A stretch of DNA of 64,000 nucleotides, taken from assembly GCF_900105115.1 (NCBI RefSeq), contig NZ_FNRV01000001.1, positions 1,612,001-1,676,000 on the forward strand. The letters run 5' to 3'. Positions 8,602 through 17,495 of this stretch are shown here, piece after piece. The translations under genes and the position numbers were made by a program. The stretch comes from Pseudomonas mohnii (GTDB lineage: Bacteria; Pseudomonadota; Gammaproteobacteria; Pseudomonadales; Pseudomonadaceae). Each line of letters opens with the position of its first letter. Positions within the stretch are counted from its first letter, which is position 1. The notes under the pieces are model-generated. The model did no database searches. It was given only the letters and a program-made list of their open reading frames with translations, and was not told the DNA's origin.

Positions 8602-9954
8602 ATGTCCGAGCTCTCCAAAGCGCGCATCCCCGACGCACCCGCCATTCAGCGTTTGCCCCTTTTGCAACTGATCCTGGTCGGTCTGCAACATGTTCTGCTG
8701 ATGTACGGTGGCGCCATCGCGGTGCCGTTGATCATCGGACAGGCCGCTGGCCTGAGTCGTGAAGAAATCGCCTTTCTGATTAACGCCGACCTGCTGGTGG
8801 CCGGCATTGCCACCATCGTTCAGTCGCTCGGCATCGGTCCCGTGGGCATTCGCATGCCCGTGATGATGGGCGCCAGTTTCGCCGCCGTCGGCAGCATGTT
8901 CGCCATGGCCGGCATGCCCGGTATCGGCTTGCAAGGGATCTTCGGTGCGACCATCGCCGCCGGGTTCTTCGGCATGATCATCGCCCCGTTCATGTCCAAG
9001 GTCGTACGCTTCTTTCCGCCGCTGGTGACCGGCACGGTCATCACCTCGATCGGTTTGTCGCTGTTCCCCGTCGCCGTGAACTGGGCCGGAGGCGGTGCTG
9101 CGGCCAGCCAGTTCGGCTCGCCGATTTACCTGACCATCGCCGCGCTGGTGCTGGGCACCATTTTGCTGGTACATCGCTTCATGCGCGGCTTCTGGGTCAA
9201 CATTTCCGTGCTGATCGGCATGTGCCTGGGCTACATACTCTGCGGCCTGCTCGGCATGGTCGACCTCAGTGGCATGACCCAGGCCCCGTGGCTGCAGTTC
9301 GTTACCCCGCTGCACTTCGGCATGCCGAAATTCGAGCTCGCGCCGATTCTTTCAATGTGCCTGGTGGTGGTGATTATTTTCGTCGAGTCCACCGGGATGT
9401 TCCTGGCCCTGGGCAAGATCACCGGCCAGGATGTCTGCCCACGCATGCTGCGTCGCGGCTTGTTGTGCGATGCCGGCGCTTCGTTCTTCGCCGGTTTCTT
9501 CAACACCTTCACTCACTCCTCCTTCGCCCAGAACATCGGCCTGGTGCAGATGACCGGCGTGCGTTGCCGATCGGTGACCATCGTTGCCGGCGGCTTGCTG
9601 ATCGTCCTCAGCCTGTTGCCCAAAGCCGCGTTCCTGGTGGCGTCGATTCCGCCAGCGGTGCTCGGCGGCGCCGCCATTGCGATGTTCGGCATGGTTGCCG
9701 CGACCGGGATCAAGATTCTTCAGGAAGCCGATATCGCTGACCGTCGCAACCAGCTGCTGGTAGCGGTCAGCATCGGCATGGGCCTGATCCCGGTGGTGCG
9801 TCCTGAGTTCTTTGCCCACCTGCCGGTGTGGATGAGCCCGATCACCCACAGCGGTATCGCCATGGCCACGCTCAGCGCGCTGACCTTGAACCTGCTGTTC
9901 AACATCCTCGGCGGCGCCGAACGCGCAGCCATCAACGACTGCCACGCCCACTGA
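8602..9954 (+). CDS. NCS2 urate/xanthine-type permease
   Basis: A 450-residue multi-pass transporter of the nucleobase:cation symporter-2 family (uracil/xanthine/urate branch). The signature NTFTHSSFAQNIGLVQMTG contains the QN-G core, and IFVESTGMFLALG carries the conserved acidic residue in the preceding helix. I chose ATG 8602 (GAGGTG 5 bp upstream) over GTG 8548. Its position right after puuD makes urate or xanthine the likely substrate. The related E. coli UacT imports urate. Confidence 0.92.
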   Translation: MSELSKARIPDAPAIQRLPLLQLILVGLQHVLLMYGGAIAVPLIIGQAAGLSREEIAFLINADLLVAGIATIVQSLGIGPVGIRMPVMMGASFAAVGSMFAMAGMPGIGLQGIFGATIAAGFFGMIIAPFMSKVVRFFPPLVTGTVITSIGLSLFPVAVNWAGGGAAASQFGSPIYLTIAALVLGTILLVHRFMRGFWVNISVLIGMCLGYILCGLLGMVDLSGMTQAPWLQFVTPLHFGMPKFELAPILSMCLVVVIIFVESTGMFLALGKITGQDVCPRMLRRGLLCDAGASFFAGFFNTFTHSSFAQNIGLVQMTGVRCRSVTIVAGGLLIVLSLLPKAAFLVASIPPAVLGGAAIAMFGMVAATGIKILQEADIADRRNQLLVAVSIGMGLIPVVRPEFFAHLPVWMSPITHSGIAMATLSALTLNLLFNILGGAERAAINDCHAH

Positions 9955-9968
9955 CAGGTACCCCCCCT

Positions 9969-10068
9969 GTAGGAGCGAGCCTGCTCGCGATGGTCGTCAA
10001 CGATAACGCGTGCATCCAGGATGAACGCGTTGTCCTTGAGGTTTTCGCGAGCAGGCTCGCTCCTACAA
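9969..10068. repeat. REP pair (GCGAGC/TGCTCGC type)
   Basis: Two inverted copies of GTAGGAGCGAGCCTGCTCGC, about 53 bp apart, between the permease and the Tsx-like pseudogene. This is the second REP sequence type of the window. Confidence 0.9.
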
Positions 10069-10116
10069 GGGCGCGGTTGCCTGCGCCTGAAAAATAAAAA
10101 CAAGAAGGAGCAACAG

Positions 10117-10902
10117 ATGATTCGTACCCAGAAAACCATGATGTTGGGCGGTGGCCTTCTGGCCGCCAGCCAGGCCATGGCCGGCGATTTACTGCTGTGG
10201 CAAACCAACAGCCTGAGCTATCTGTATGGCAAGGATTTCGCGGTCAACCCGCCGATTCAGCAGACAGTGACCTTCGAGCACGCCGATCGCTGGAAGTACG
10301 GCGACAACTTCCTGTTCATCGACAGCACCTACTACAACGGCGAAAAAGACCGAAACAAGGGCGTTCACGCCTACTACGGCGAATTCAGCCCGCGCCTCTC
10401 GTTCGGCAAAATCCTCGACCGCCGCTTCGAACTCGGCCCGATCAAGGACGTATTGCTCGCCATGACCTACGAGAATGGCGAAGACGACACCGAAGCTTAT
10501 TTGATCGGCCCCGGTTTCGATCTCAAGGTGCCCGGATTCAACTATGTGACCCTGAACTTCTACCGCCGCCACACCGAAGGTTCACGGCCCGGCGATGGGG
10601 TCTAGCAAATCACACCAGGCTGGTCCTATACCCTTCCATTGGGCAATTCGAGCCTGTTGATCGACGGCTACATCGACTGGGTCGTGGACAACGACCAGAA
10701 CTCACACGGCACCTACCACGCCAACCTGCACTTCAACCCGCAGATCAAATACGACCTGGGCAAAGCCTTGGGTTGGCGCGAAAAACAGGTGTATGTCGGG
10801 GCCGAGTACAGTTATTGGAAAGACAAATACGGCATCGAGAACAGCTCCAGACTCGACACCCATGAAAACACCACCAGCCTGCTGGTGAAGGTGCATTTCT
10901 AA
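10117..10902 (+). pseudogene. Tsx-like nucleoside channel, interrupted by an amber codon
   Basis: The frame starts at ATG 10117 (AAGGAG at 10105-10110) with a signal peptide ending ASQAMAG. It aligns throughout with the intact gene at 11279: both span exactly 786 bp. At 10603-10605 it reads TAG where the paralogue has TGG (11765-11767, the same offset of 486 bp), so codon 163 (Trp) has become amber. After it the same frame continues to a normal outer-membrane C-terminus (LLVKVHF). As written it gives a 162-residue fragment that could not close a barrel. Sequencing error, strain polymorphism or suppression are alternatives. Confidence 0.85.
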
Positions 10903-11278
10903 GATGGCCCGCAATCGTGCCCCAGACCTGCCGTCGGTGCGCTGTTGCGGGGCACTTGAGACCTGGCCGAGGAGTCAGTATTCTCCGCGGCCGCCTGAAT
11001 CCGCTTTAAAAAAAAGCCCGGATTTAATTCCTGACCAGAAAGCCAACTTATCCCGGCGCTGGACGGTACCAAGGCATCCCCAATCCCCTCTCAATCGACT
11101 GTTCTTGAGCAGCCGAGCGGGAGTTTTTTTGCTTTTCGAATGCCTTGGCGCAGCTTTTGCTAACAGCACTAAAGCTGACCGATTGGATGATTTTTATCGC
11201 TACAGAAAAAGGCGCCACACCAGAGCGTCGACCTTAAAAAAATAACGTGGAACCACTGACATTTTTGGGAGCAACCGA
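10903..11278. other. Gene-free gap between the two Tsx-like genes
   Basis: About 376 bp with no convincing coding frame and no clear terminator hairpin. The last 20 bp hold the GGGAG ribosome-binding site of the downstream channel gene. The length suggests that the second copy has its own promoter. Confidence 0.5.
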
Positions 11279-12064
11279 ATGAAACGTACGTGCACTAGCC
11301 TGATGCTGGCCGGATCGATGCTGGCAGGGGGCCAGGCCATGGCCGGCGATTTGCTGCAATGGCAGAACAACAGCCTGACCTATCTGTATGGCAAGGACTT
11401 CCAGGTCAACCCGCGCATTCAGCAGACAGTGACCTTCGAACACGCCGATGGCTGGAAATACGGCGACAACTTCATGTTCGTCGACAAGATTTTCTACAAC
11501 GGCAAGGAAGACAGTTACGCCGGCTCGAACACCTACTACGGTGAAATCAGCCCGCGGCTGTCGTTCGGCAAAATCTTCGATCAGAAACTCGAGTTGGGTC
11601 CGATCAAAGACGTGTTGCTCGCCATGACTTACGAGTTCGGTGAAAACGATACCGAGTCCTACCTGATCGGTCCCGGTTTCGACCTGGCCATCCCCGGTTT
11701 CGACTACTTCCAGTTGAACTTCTACAACCGCCACACCGAAGGCAGCCGTGCGGGCGACAACGTCTGGCAGATCACGCCCGTCTGGTCCTACACCATTGCG
11801 GTGGGCGACTCGGACGTACTGATCGACGGCTACATGGACTGGGTGGTCGATAACGACAAGAACGCCAAAGGCACCTACCACGCCAACCTGCACTTTAATC
11901 CGCAGATCAAATACGACCTGGGCAAAGCGCTGAATTTCGGCGCGAAACAGTTGTATGTGGGTGTTGAGTACGATTATTGGAAAGACAAGTACGGCATTGA
12001 AGACAGCCAGTACTTCAAGACCGACCAGAGCGTGACCAGCTTCCTGGTGAAGTTCCACTTCTGA
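11279..12064 (+). CDS. Tsx-like nucleoside-specific outer-membrane channel
   Basis: A 261-residue outer-membrane protein of the Tsx/OmpK family. It has a signal peptide (cleavage expected after GGQAMA), then GDLLQWQNNSLTYLYGKDF, alternating beta-strand pattern and a terminal aromatic residue (VKFHF) as expected for barrel insertion. The family forms channels for nucleosides and related solutes. It follows the purine permeases and an amber-broken tandem copy. It probably supplies outer-membrane uptake for the purine island and may be the only working copy. Confidence 0.9.
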   Translation: MKRTCTSLMLAGSMLAGGQAMAGDLLQWQNNSLTYLYGKDFQVNPRIQQTVTFEHADGWKYGDNFMFVDKIFYNGKEDSYAGSNTYYGEISPRLSFGKIFDQKLELGPIKDVLLAMTYEFGENDTESYLIGPGFDLAIPGFDYFQLNFYNRHTEGSRAGDNVWQITPVWSYTIAVGDSDVLIDGYMDWVVDNDKNAKGTYHANLHFNPQIKYDLGKALNFGAKQLYVGVEYDYWKDKYGIEDSQYFKTDQSVTSFLVKFHF

Positions 12065-12068
12065 TCCT

Positions 12069-12168
12069 GTAGGAGCGAGCCTGCTCGCGATGGATCAGAG
12101 AGCGCCACGGGGTGTCAGGCTCCCAGCGTCATCGTTAACGTCCATCGCGAGCAGGCTCGCTCCTACAA
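12069..12168. repeat. REP pair overlapping the patatin stop codon
   Basis: Inverted doublet of the GTAGGAGCGAGCCTGCTCGC type between convergent genes. The distal copy extends to 12168, so the patatin gene's TAG stop (12163-12165, minus strand) lies inside the REP. Confidence 0.9.
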
Positions 12169-13314
12169 CCCGAGAAACCGGCGCAGCTCTTCCTTCTTGG
12201 CCAACGCGTCCCGCCGCCCCAAATCAATCAGCTCGCTGCAATACCCCGCCTCGAACAGCAGATAACTCAGGACCCCCGCCCCACTGGTCTTTGTCGCACC
12301 CGGCCCGCGCAGGAACAGGCGCAACGCCGCAGGCAATTCCTGGCGATGGCGCGCGGCGATCTCGTCTATGGGCTGGCTCGGAGAAATCACCAGCACCTCC
12401 ACCGGCGCCACGCCCAGCGCCCGGGTTGGCGTACCGTCTGGCAACAAATGACTGAACTGATTCAATCGCTGCAGCAGTTCGATGTCGCTTTCCAGGCTGT
12501 CAATGAACGTACTGTTGAGCATGTGCCCGCCGATCTGCGCCAGGGTTGGCTGTTGACCGGTGTAGGCACGTTGCAGTGGCTGCTCGGGGTCGACCCCGCG
12601 CGGGTTGCCGCTGACGCCCACCACCAGTACTCGACTGGCGCCCAGGTGCAGCGCCGGACTGATGGGGGCCGATTGGCGCACCGCACCATCGCCGAAATAC
12701 TCCTCGCCGATTTTCACCGGGGCGAACAGAAGAGGAATGGCCGAGCTGGCCAACAAATGATCAACGGACAACTGGGTGGGAATGCCGATCCGCCGATGGC
12801 GCAGCCAGGAGTCGATGGTGCCGCCCCCTTGATAGAAGGTCACAGCCTGGCCTGACTCATATCCGAAGGCGGTGACGGCCACCGCATGCAACTGCTTTTG
12901 CGCGATGGCTTCGGCAATGCCGTCCATCTGCAATCTGTCGTGGAGCAGCCTGCGCAACGGCGAGCTATTAACCAGGGCCACCGGGACCCGGGCGCCAAGG
13001 CCCAGCAAGCTGTGACTGACGAAGCGGCTGGCCTGGTGGATCACCCCCGGCCAGTCACTGCGCAGCACCAGATGACTGCGAAAGCCTTGCCAGAACGCCG
13101 TCAGGCGTTCGATGGCCGCGCGAAAATCCGTCGCGCCGCTGGCCAGGCTGACCGCGTTGATCGCCCCGGCGGAAGTGCCGACGATCACCGGAAACGGATT
13201 GTCCGCGCCCAACGGCAACAACTCGGCAATCGCCGCCAGGACGCCGACCTGATAGGCCGCCCGCGCCCCACCGCCGGAAAGAATCAACCCTGTAACCGGT
13301 TCCCTTGGACTCAT
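12163..13314 (-). CDS. Patatin-like phospholipase
   Basis: A 383-residue patatin-fold lipid acyl hydrolase. The oxyanion loop GGGARAAYQVGV is near residue 15, the nucleophile elbow GTSAG near residue 47 and the catalytic Asp in DGAVRQ near 210, so the Ser-Asp dyad is complete. No signal peptide is seen, suggesting a cytoplasmic or peripheral membrane role. ATG 13314 is preferred (GGAG upstream) over TTG 13320. A C-terminal extension after residue 290 is typical of the bacterial family. Physiological substrate unknown. Confidence 0.92.
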   Translation of the reverse strand: MSPREPVTGLILSGGGARAAYQVGVLAAIAELLPLGADNPFPVIVGTSAGAINAVSLASGATDFRAAIERLTAFWQGFRSHLVLRSDWPGVIHQASRFVSHSLLGLGARVPVALVNSSPLRRLLHDRLQMDGIAEAIAQKQLHAVAVTAFGYESGQAVTFYQGGGTIDSWLRHRRIGIPTQLSVDHLLASSAIPLLFAPVKIGEEYFGDGAVRQSAPISPALHLGASRVLVVGVSGNPRGVDPEQPLQRAYTGQQPTLAQIGGHMLNSTFIDSLESDIELLQRLNQFSHLLPDGTPTRALGVAPVEVLVISPSQPIDEIAARHRQELPAALRLFLRGPGATKTSGAGVLSYLLFEAGYCSELIDLGRRDALAKKEELRRFLGL

Positions 13315-13348
13315 GCACAACGCTCCATGGTGCTTTATGGGATGTCAC

Positions 13349-13449
13349 TGCAGGAGCGAGCCTGCTCGCCGAGGTCGTCAACGATAACGCCGGGGGGCTG
13401 ACACCCCACGGCGCTCTCAGGCTTTTCGCGAGCAGGCTCGCTCCTACAG
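13349..13449. repeat. REP pair between patatin gene and lpxL
   Basis: Two inverted copies of the GGAGCGAGCCTGCTCGC REP. The second copy ends 12 bp before the lpxL stop. Confidence 0.88.
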
Positions 13450-13460
13450 GAGATCGTGCT

Positions 13461-14393
13461 TCAACCGCGTTTGGCGTACAGCTTGGGCTCGCCGGGTGGG
13501 CGGCTCTTGAAGCGGCGATGGGCCCAGAGGTATTGCTCCGGACATTCGCGCAAGACGCCTTCGATCCACTGGTTGATCCGCAGGCAGTCGGCCTCTTCGG
13601 TTTCGCCGGGGAAGCCTTCGAGCGGTGCATGAATCACCAGGCGATAACCGCTGCCGTCCGCCAGGCGTTCCTGGGTGAACGGCACGACCAGGGCCTTGCC
13701 CAGCCGCGCAAACTTGCTGGTGGCGGTGACAGTCGCCGCCTGAATGCCGAACAACGGTACAAAAATACTCTGCTTGGCGCCGTAATCCTGATCGGGCGCG
13801 TACCAGATCGCCCGGCCCGCCCGAAGCAGTTTGAGCATGCCGCGCACGTCATCACGCTCCACTGCCAGCGAATCGAGGTTGTGCCGCTCACGGCCACGGC
13901 GCTGGACGTAGTCGAACAACGGGTTTTTGTGTTCGCGGTACATGCCGTCGATGGTGTGCTGCTGGCCCAGCAATGCCGCGCCTATTTCCAGCGTGGTGAA
14001 ATGCAGCGCCATCAGGATCACGCCCTTGCCGTCGCGCTGGGCCTCTTTCAAATGCTCCAGCCCTTCGACATGGGCCAGCTTCGCCAGACGCTTGCGTGAC
14101 CACCACCAGCTCATGGCCATTTCGAAAAAGGCGATGCCGGTGGAGGCGAAATTTTCCTTGAGCAGGCGTTTGCGCTCGGCAGCGGTCTTTTCAGGGAAAC
14201 ACAGCTCAAGATTGCGCTTGGCGATGCGCCGTCGGTCGCCGGCCACCCGATACATGAACGCGCCCAGCACACGACCGATCCACAACAATGCCGGATACGG
14301 CAACTGCACAATCAGCCACAACAGCCCCAGGCCGCACCACAGCGGCCAGAAGCGCGGAGAAAGAAAGGTTGTTCGAAAACGCGGGCGATCCAT
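13461..14393 (-). CDS. lpxL: Lipid A late acyltransferase LpxL/HtrB
   Basis: A 310-residue inner-membrane acyltransferase with one N-terminal membrane anchor (LWCGLGLLWLIVQLPYPALLW). The HX4E catalytic motif lies in MALHFTTLEIG around residue 135, and YAPDQDYG and FVPLFGI follow as in late acyltransferases. It adds a secondary acyl chain (commonly laurate) to lipid A. I used ATG 14393 (MDRPRF); a longer frame runs antisense into minC and is not credible. It diverges from minC, as I recall from other pseudomonads. Confidence 0.93.
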   Translation of the reverse strand: MDRPRFRTTFLSPRFWPLWCGLGLLWLIVQLPYPALLWIGRVLGAFMYRVAGDRRRIAKRNLELCFPEKTAAERKRLLKENFASTGIAFFEMAMSWWWSRKRLAKLAHVEGLEHLKEAQRDGKGVILMALHFTTLEIGAALLGQQHTIDGMYREHKNPLFDYVQRRGRERHNLDSLAVERDDVRGMLKLLRAGRAIWYAPDQDYGAKQSIFVPLFGIQAATVTATSKFARLGKALVVPFTQERLADGSGYRLVIHAPLEGFPGETEEADCLRINQWIEGVLRECPEQYLWAHRRFKSRPPGEPKLYAKRG

Positions 14394-14511
14394 TAAAGGT
14401 TCCGAAAAGACGATGGCCGCGCATTCTACATCGTTCGACCCGGCTTGCGGCCTGCGGGCGTTCTCGTTATAAGTCTCGGCACTTTTAGTGACAAGTCGTT
14501 GTATGCCGACC

Positions 14512-15249
14512 ATGAGCCAAACCGAACCGCTAGACCAAGATCCCGTGTTCCAGCTGAAGGGCAGCATGCTCGCCATTACGGTGCTGGAACTGGCCCGTAA
14601 CGACCTCGAAAGCCTTGACCGGCAACTGGCCGCCAAGGTCGCCCAGGCGCCGAACTTCTTCAGCAACGCGCCGCTGGTACTGGCCCTGGACAAACTGCCG
14701 GCCAACGAAGGCTCCGTCGACTTGCCGGGGCTGATGCGCGTCTGCCGCCAGCATGGTCTGCGCACCCTGGCGATCCGCGCCAACCGCATCGAAGACATCG
14801 CGGCCGCCATTGCCGTCGATCTGCCCGTGTTGCCGCCCTCCGGCGCCCGTGAACGACCGCTGGACCTGAACGAAGGCGTGGTGGTGAAAAAACCGGAAAA
14901 ACCACCGGAGCCGACCATCAAGCCGACGAAAATCATCACCTCGCCGGTGCGCGGTGGTCAGCAGATCTATGCCCAGGGCAGTGACCTGGTAGTGATCTCG
15001 TCGGTCAGCCCCGGCGCGGAACTTCTCGCCGATGGCAACATCCATGTATACGGCCCCATGCGTGGCCGTGTGCTGGCCGGGGTCAAAGGCGACACGAAAG
15101 CCAGGATTTTCTGTCAGCAAATGAGCGCTGAACTGGTCTCCATCGCCGGTCATTACAAGGTTTCCGAGGACTTGCGTCGCGACCCTCTATGGGGTTCGGG
15201 CGTACAGGTCAGCCTGTCGGGCGACGTGTTGAACATCATTCGGCTTTAA
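14512..15249 (+). CDS. minC: Septum site-determining protein MinC
   Basis: A 245-residue MinC: an N-terminal FtsZ-inhibiting domain ([16 protein letters not shown] at the start), a Lys/Pro-rich linker near residues 120-140, and the C-terminal beta-helix domain ([16 protein letters not shown], then [20 protein letters not shown]) that binds MinD and dimerises. It blocks FtsZ ring formation near the poles. The start at 14512 (MSQTEPL) fits relatives; an in-frame ATG at 14503 is possible. minD follows after 200 bp. Confidence 0.96.
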   Translation: MSQTEPLDQDPVFQLKGSMLAITVLELARNDLESLDRQLAAKVAQAPNFFSNAPLVLALDKLPANEGSVDLPGLMRVCRQHGLRTLAIRANRIEDIAAAIAVDLPVLPPSGARERPLDLNEGVVVKKPEKPPEPTIKPTKIITSPVRGGQQIYAQGSDLVVISSVSPGAELLADGNIHVYGPMRGRVLAGVKGDTKARIFCQQMSAELVSIAGHYKVSEDLRRDPLWGSGVQVSLSGDVLNIIRL

Positions 15250-15330
15250 CGGATACTGCCGCATTTTCCAAGCATCTCTAAAACGTAGCGAAAACGGCTC
15301 AAACGAAGTAGGAAAAAGGTCGAAAGCAGT

Positions 15331-15347
15331 GTTTACCGGGGGTAAAC
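15331..15347. promoter_or_regulatory. Perfect inverted repeat in the minC-minD gap
   Basis: GTTTACC-GGG-GGTAAAC is a perfect 7-bp palindrome with a 3-bp centre, 103 bp upstream of minD. It could be an operator for a separate minD promoter or an mRNA hairpin. No U-run follows, so it is not a classic terminator. Confidence 0.4.
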
Positions 15348-15449
15348 GCCGCCAGGTACCGGGTTCCAGCCAAGGCTGTCCGACTGCAGTAGTTTTCAAG
15401 AGATGTTTTTCAGGGGCTAAAAGTCCTTTTTCCTTAGGGGTGAAACACC

Positions 15450-16262
15450 TTGGCCAAGATTCTCGTGGTTACATCCGGCAAGGGTGGTGTGGGTAAGACC
15501 ACCACCAGCGCCGCTATCGGTACAGGCCTCGCTTTGCGCGGTCACAAAACAGTTATCGTCGACTTCGACGTCGGCCTGCGTAACCTCGACTTGATCATGG
15601 GTTGCGAGCGCCGCGTGGTGTATGACTTCGTCAACGTCGTCAACGGCGAAGCCAATCTGCAACAGGCCCTGATCAAAGACAAGCGCCTGGAAAACCTCTA
15701 CGTCCTGGCCGCCAGCCAGACCCGCGACAAAGACGCGCTGACCGTTGAAGGCGTGGAAAAAGTCCTGATGGAGCTCAAGGAACAGTTTGAGTTCGTCGTC
15801 TGCGACTCCCCGGCCGGCATCGAAAAAGGCGCCCACCTGGCCATGTACTTCGCTGACGAAGCGATTGTCGTGACCAACCCGGAAGTGTCCTCGGTTCGTG
15901 ACTCCGACCGCATGCTCGGCCTGCTGGCCAGCAAGTCCCGTCGTGCCGAACAAGGTCAGGATCCGATCAAGGAACACCTGCTGATTACCCGTTACAACCC
16001 GGAGCGTGTGAGCAAAGGCGAAATGCTCGGCGTGGAAGACGTCAAGGAAATCCTCTCGGTGACCCTGCTCGGCGTGATCCCGGAATCCCAGGCGGTGCTC
16101 AAGGCATCCAACCAGGGCGTGCCGGTGATTCTCGACGACCAGAGCGATGCCGGCCAGGCCTACAGCGATACCGTTGATCGCCTGCTGGGCAAGTCCGTGA
16201 ATCATCGATTCCTCGATGTACAGAAGAAGGGATTCTTCGAGCGCCTGTTTGGAGGCAACTAA
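15450..16262 (+). CDS. minD: Septum site-determining ATPase MinD
   Basis: A 270-residue ParA/MinD ATPase. The deviant Walker A SGKGGVGKTT is at residues 9-18, with DFDVGLRNLD and FVVCDSPAGIEKGA following. The C-terminal amphipathic helix (KKGFFERLFGG) is the membrane-targeting sequence. It recruits MinC to the membrane and oscillates with MinE. The start codon is TTG at 15450 with AGGGG upstream; no ATG or GTG is suitably placed. minE starts 4 bp after the stop. Confidence 0.98.
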   Translation: MAKILVVTSGKGGVGKTTTSAAIGTGLALRGHKTVIVDFDVGLRNLDLIMGCERRVVYDFVNVVNGEANLQQALIKDKRLENLYVLAASQTRDKDALTVEGVEKVLMELKEQFEFVVCDSPAGIEKGAHLAMYFADEAIVVTNPEVSSVRDSDRMLGLLASKSRRAEQGQDPIKEHLLITRYNPERVSKGEMLGVEDVKEILSVTLLGVIPESQAVLKASNQGVPVILDDQSDAGQAYSDTVDRLLGKSVNHRFLDVQKKGFFERLFGGN

Positions 16263-16265
16263 GCA

Positions 16266-16520
16266 ATGAACCTTTTTGACTTCTTTCGTGCCAACAAAAA
16301 GCAAAGCACCGCGTCGGTAGCGAAAGAGCGTCTACAGATCATCGTGGCGCACGAACGCGGCCAACGCAGCACCCCGGACTACCTGCCGGCCTTGCAGAAG
16401 GAACTGGTCGAGGTGATCCGCAAGTACGTCAATATCGGGTCCGATGACGTGCACGTCGCACTGGAAAGCCAGGGCAGCTGCTCGATTCTGGAACTCAACA
16501 TCACCCTGCCAGATCGCTGA
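16266..16520 (+). CDS. minE: Cell division topological specificity factor MinE
   Basis: An 84-residue MinE. The N-terminal amphipathic [11 protein letters not shown] and following [14 protein letters not shown] form the MinD-binding region. The C-terminal part ([19 protein letters not shown]) is the topological-specificity domain. It stimulates the MinD ATPase and drives pole-to-pole oscillation. It is 3 bp downstream of minD and therefore co-transcribed. Confidence 0.98.
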   Translation: MNLFDFFRANKKQSTASVAKERLQIIVAHERGQRSTPDYLPALQKELVEVIRKYVNIGSDDVHVALESQGSCSILELNITLPDR

Positions 16521-16570
16521 GTCGATCCGGCAGGAGCCACGGCGGCTCGATCATTCGAAACGCCTTCCCT

Positions 16571-16657
16571 GTGGGAGCTGGCTTGCCAGCGATAGCATCA
16601 ACGCGTTGTGACAGTCAGACCGCGTTGCCTGCATCGCCAGCAAGCCGGCTCCCACAG
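16571..16657. repeat. REP pair between minE and rluA
   Basis: Inverted doublet of the GTGGGAGCTGGCTTGCCAGC type in a 192-bp gap. Confidence 0.88.
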
Positions 16658-16712
16658 AGAGGGGCGTATGAATGATCGAGCCGCCGTTGGCGTTTGTAAC
16701 GAGGCTGTTTTA

Positions 16713-17348
16713 ATGCCGTTGTCCAATATTCACATCCTTCACCAGGACGCCGCCGTGCTGGTGGTGAACAAGCCGACCCTGTTGCTTTCCGTCCCCGGCC
16801 GGGCCGACGACAACAAGGACTGTCTGATCACCCGTCTGCAAGAAAATGGCTACCCGGAAGCGCGAATCGTCCACCGACTGGATTGGGAAACATCCGGCAT
16901 CATTCTGCTGGCCCGTGACCCGGACACTCATCGCGAGCTGTCCCGGCAGTTTCACGACCGCGAAACCGAAAAAGCCTACACCGCACTGTGCTGGGGTCAG
17001 CCGGAACTCGACAGCGGCAGCATCGATTTGCCACTGCGCTACGACCCACCGACCAAGCCACGTCATGTGGTCGACCATGAATTCGGCAAACACGCCCTGA
17101 CGTTCTGGCGTGTGCTGGAGCGTTGCGGCGACTGGTGCCGCGTCGAGCTGACGCCCATCACCGGTCGCTCTCACCAACTGCGCGTGCACATGCTGTCCAT
17201 CGGCCATCCGTTACTGGGCGACGGGCTTTACGCCCATGAGCAGGCACTGGCCGCCTGGCCGCGACTGTGCCTGCATGCGAGCATGCTCAGCTTCACCCAT
17301 CCCCAGACCGGTGAACGCCTGCGTTTCGAGTGCCCGGCACCGTTCTGA
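16713..17348 (+). CDS. rluA: RluA-family pseudouridine synthase
   Basis: A 211-residue single-domain pseudouridine synthase without an S4 domain. The catalytic motif HRLDWETSGI is near residue 55, with the essential Asp in RLD. LTPITGRSHQLRVHMLSIGHPLLGD near residue 150 is the second conserved block. Family members of this length modify 23S rRNA and certain tRNAs. ATG 16713 with GAGG 8 bp upstream is chosen over upstream in-frame ATGs that read through REP DNA. Confidence 0.93.
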   Translation: MPLSNIHILHQDAAVLVVNKPTLLLSVPGRADDNKDCLITRLQENGYPEARIVHRLDWETSGIILLARDPDTHRELSRQFHDRETEKAYTALCWGQPELDSGSIDLPLRYDPPTKPRHVVDHEFGKHALTFWRVLERCGDWCRVELTPITGRSHQLRVHMLSIGHPLLGDGLYAHEQALAAWPRLCLHASMLSFTHPQTGERLRFECPAPF

Positions 17349-17364
17349 ACCACGGGCGCAAAAC

Positions 17365-17390
17365 CTGTGGGAGCAAGCTCACTCCCACAG
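17365..17390. repeat. REP-derived hairpin after rluA
   Basis: CTGTGGGAG and CTCCCACAG arms (9 bp, perfect) around an 8-bp loop, 17 bp after the rluA stop. It looks like a collapsed REP and may act as an mRNA 3' hairpin; there is no U-run. Confidence 0.65.
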
Positions 17391-17495
17391 GGATCTCGTC
17401 CAGATTCAATTTCGGTGACCAGCCGCACCATCAGTGCGACGCCATTTACCAGGCCAATACGTTAAACTGGCGCCATTGCTGTCTGGAGTTAGCAC

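Noticed and set aside
10904..11245. 113-codon frame in the gap between the Tsx-like genes
   Set aside because: No ribosome-binding site, low-complexity composition and no recognisable fold.
14394..14939. N-terminal extension of lpxL across minC
   Set aside because: It is antisense to minC; relatives start at MDRPRF and the membrane anchor follows at once.
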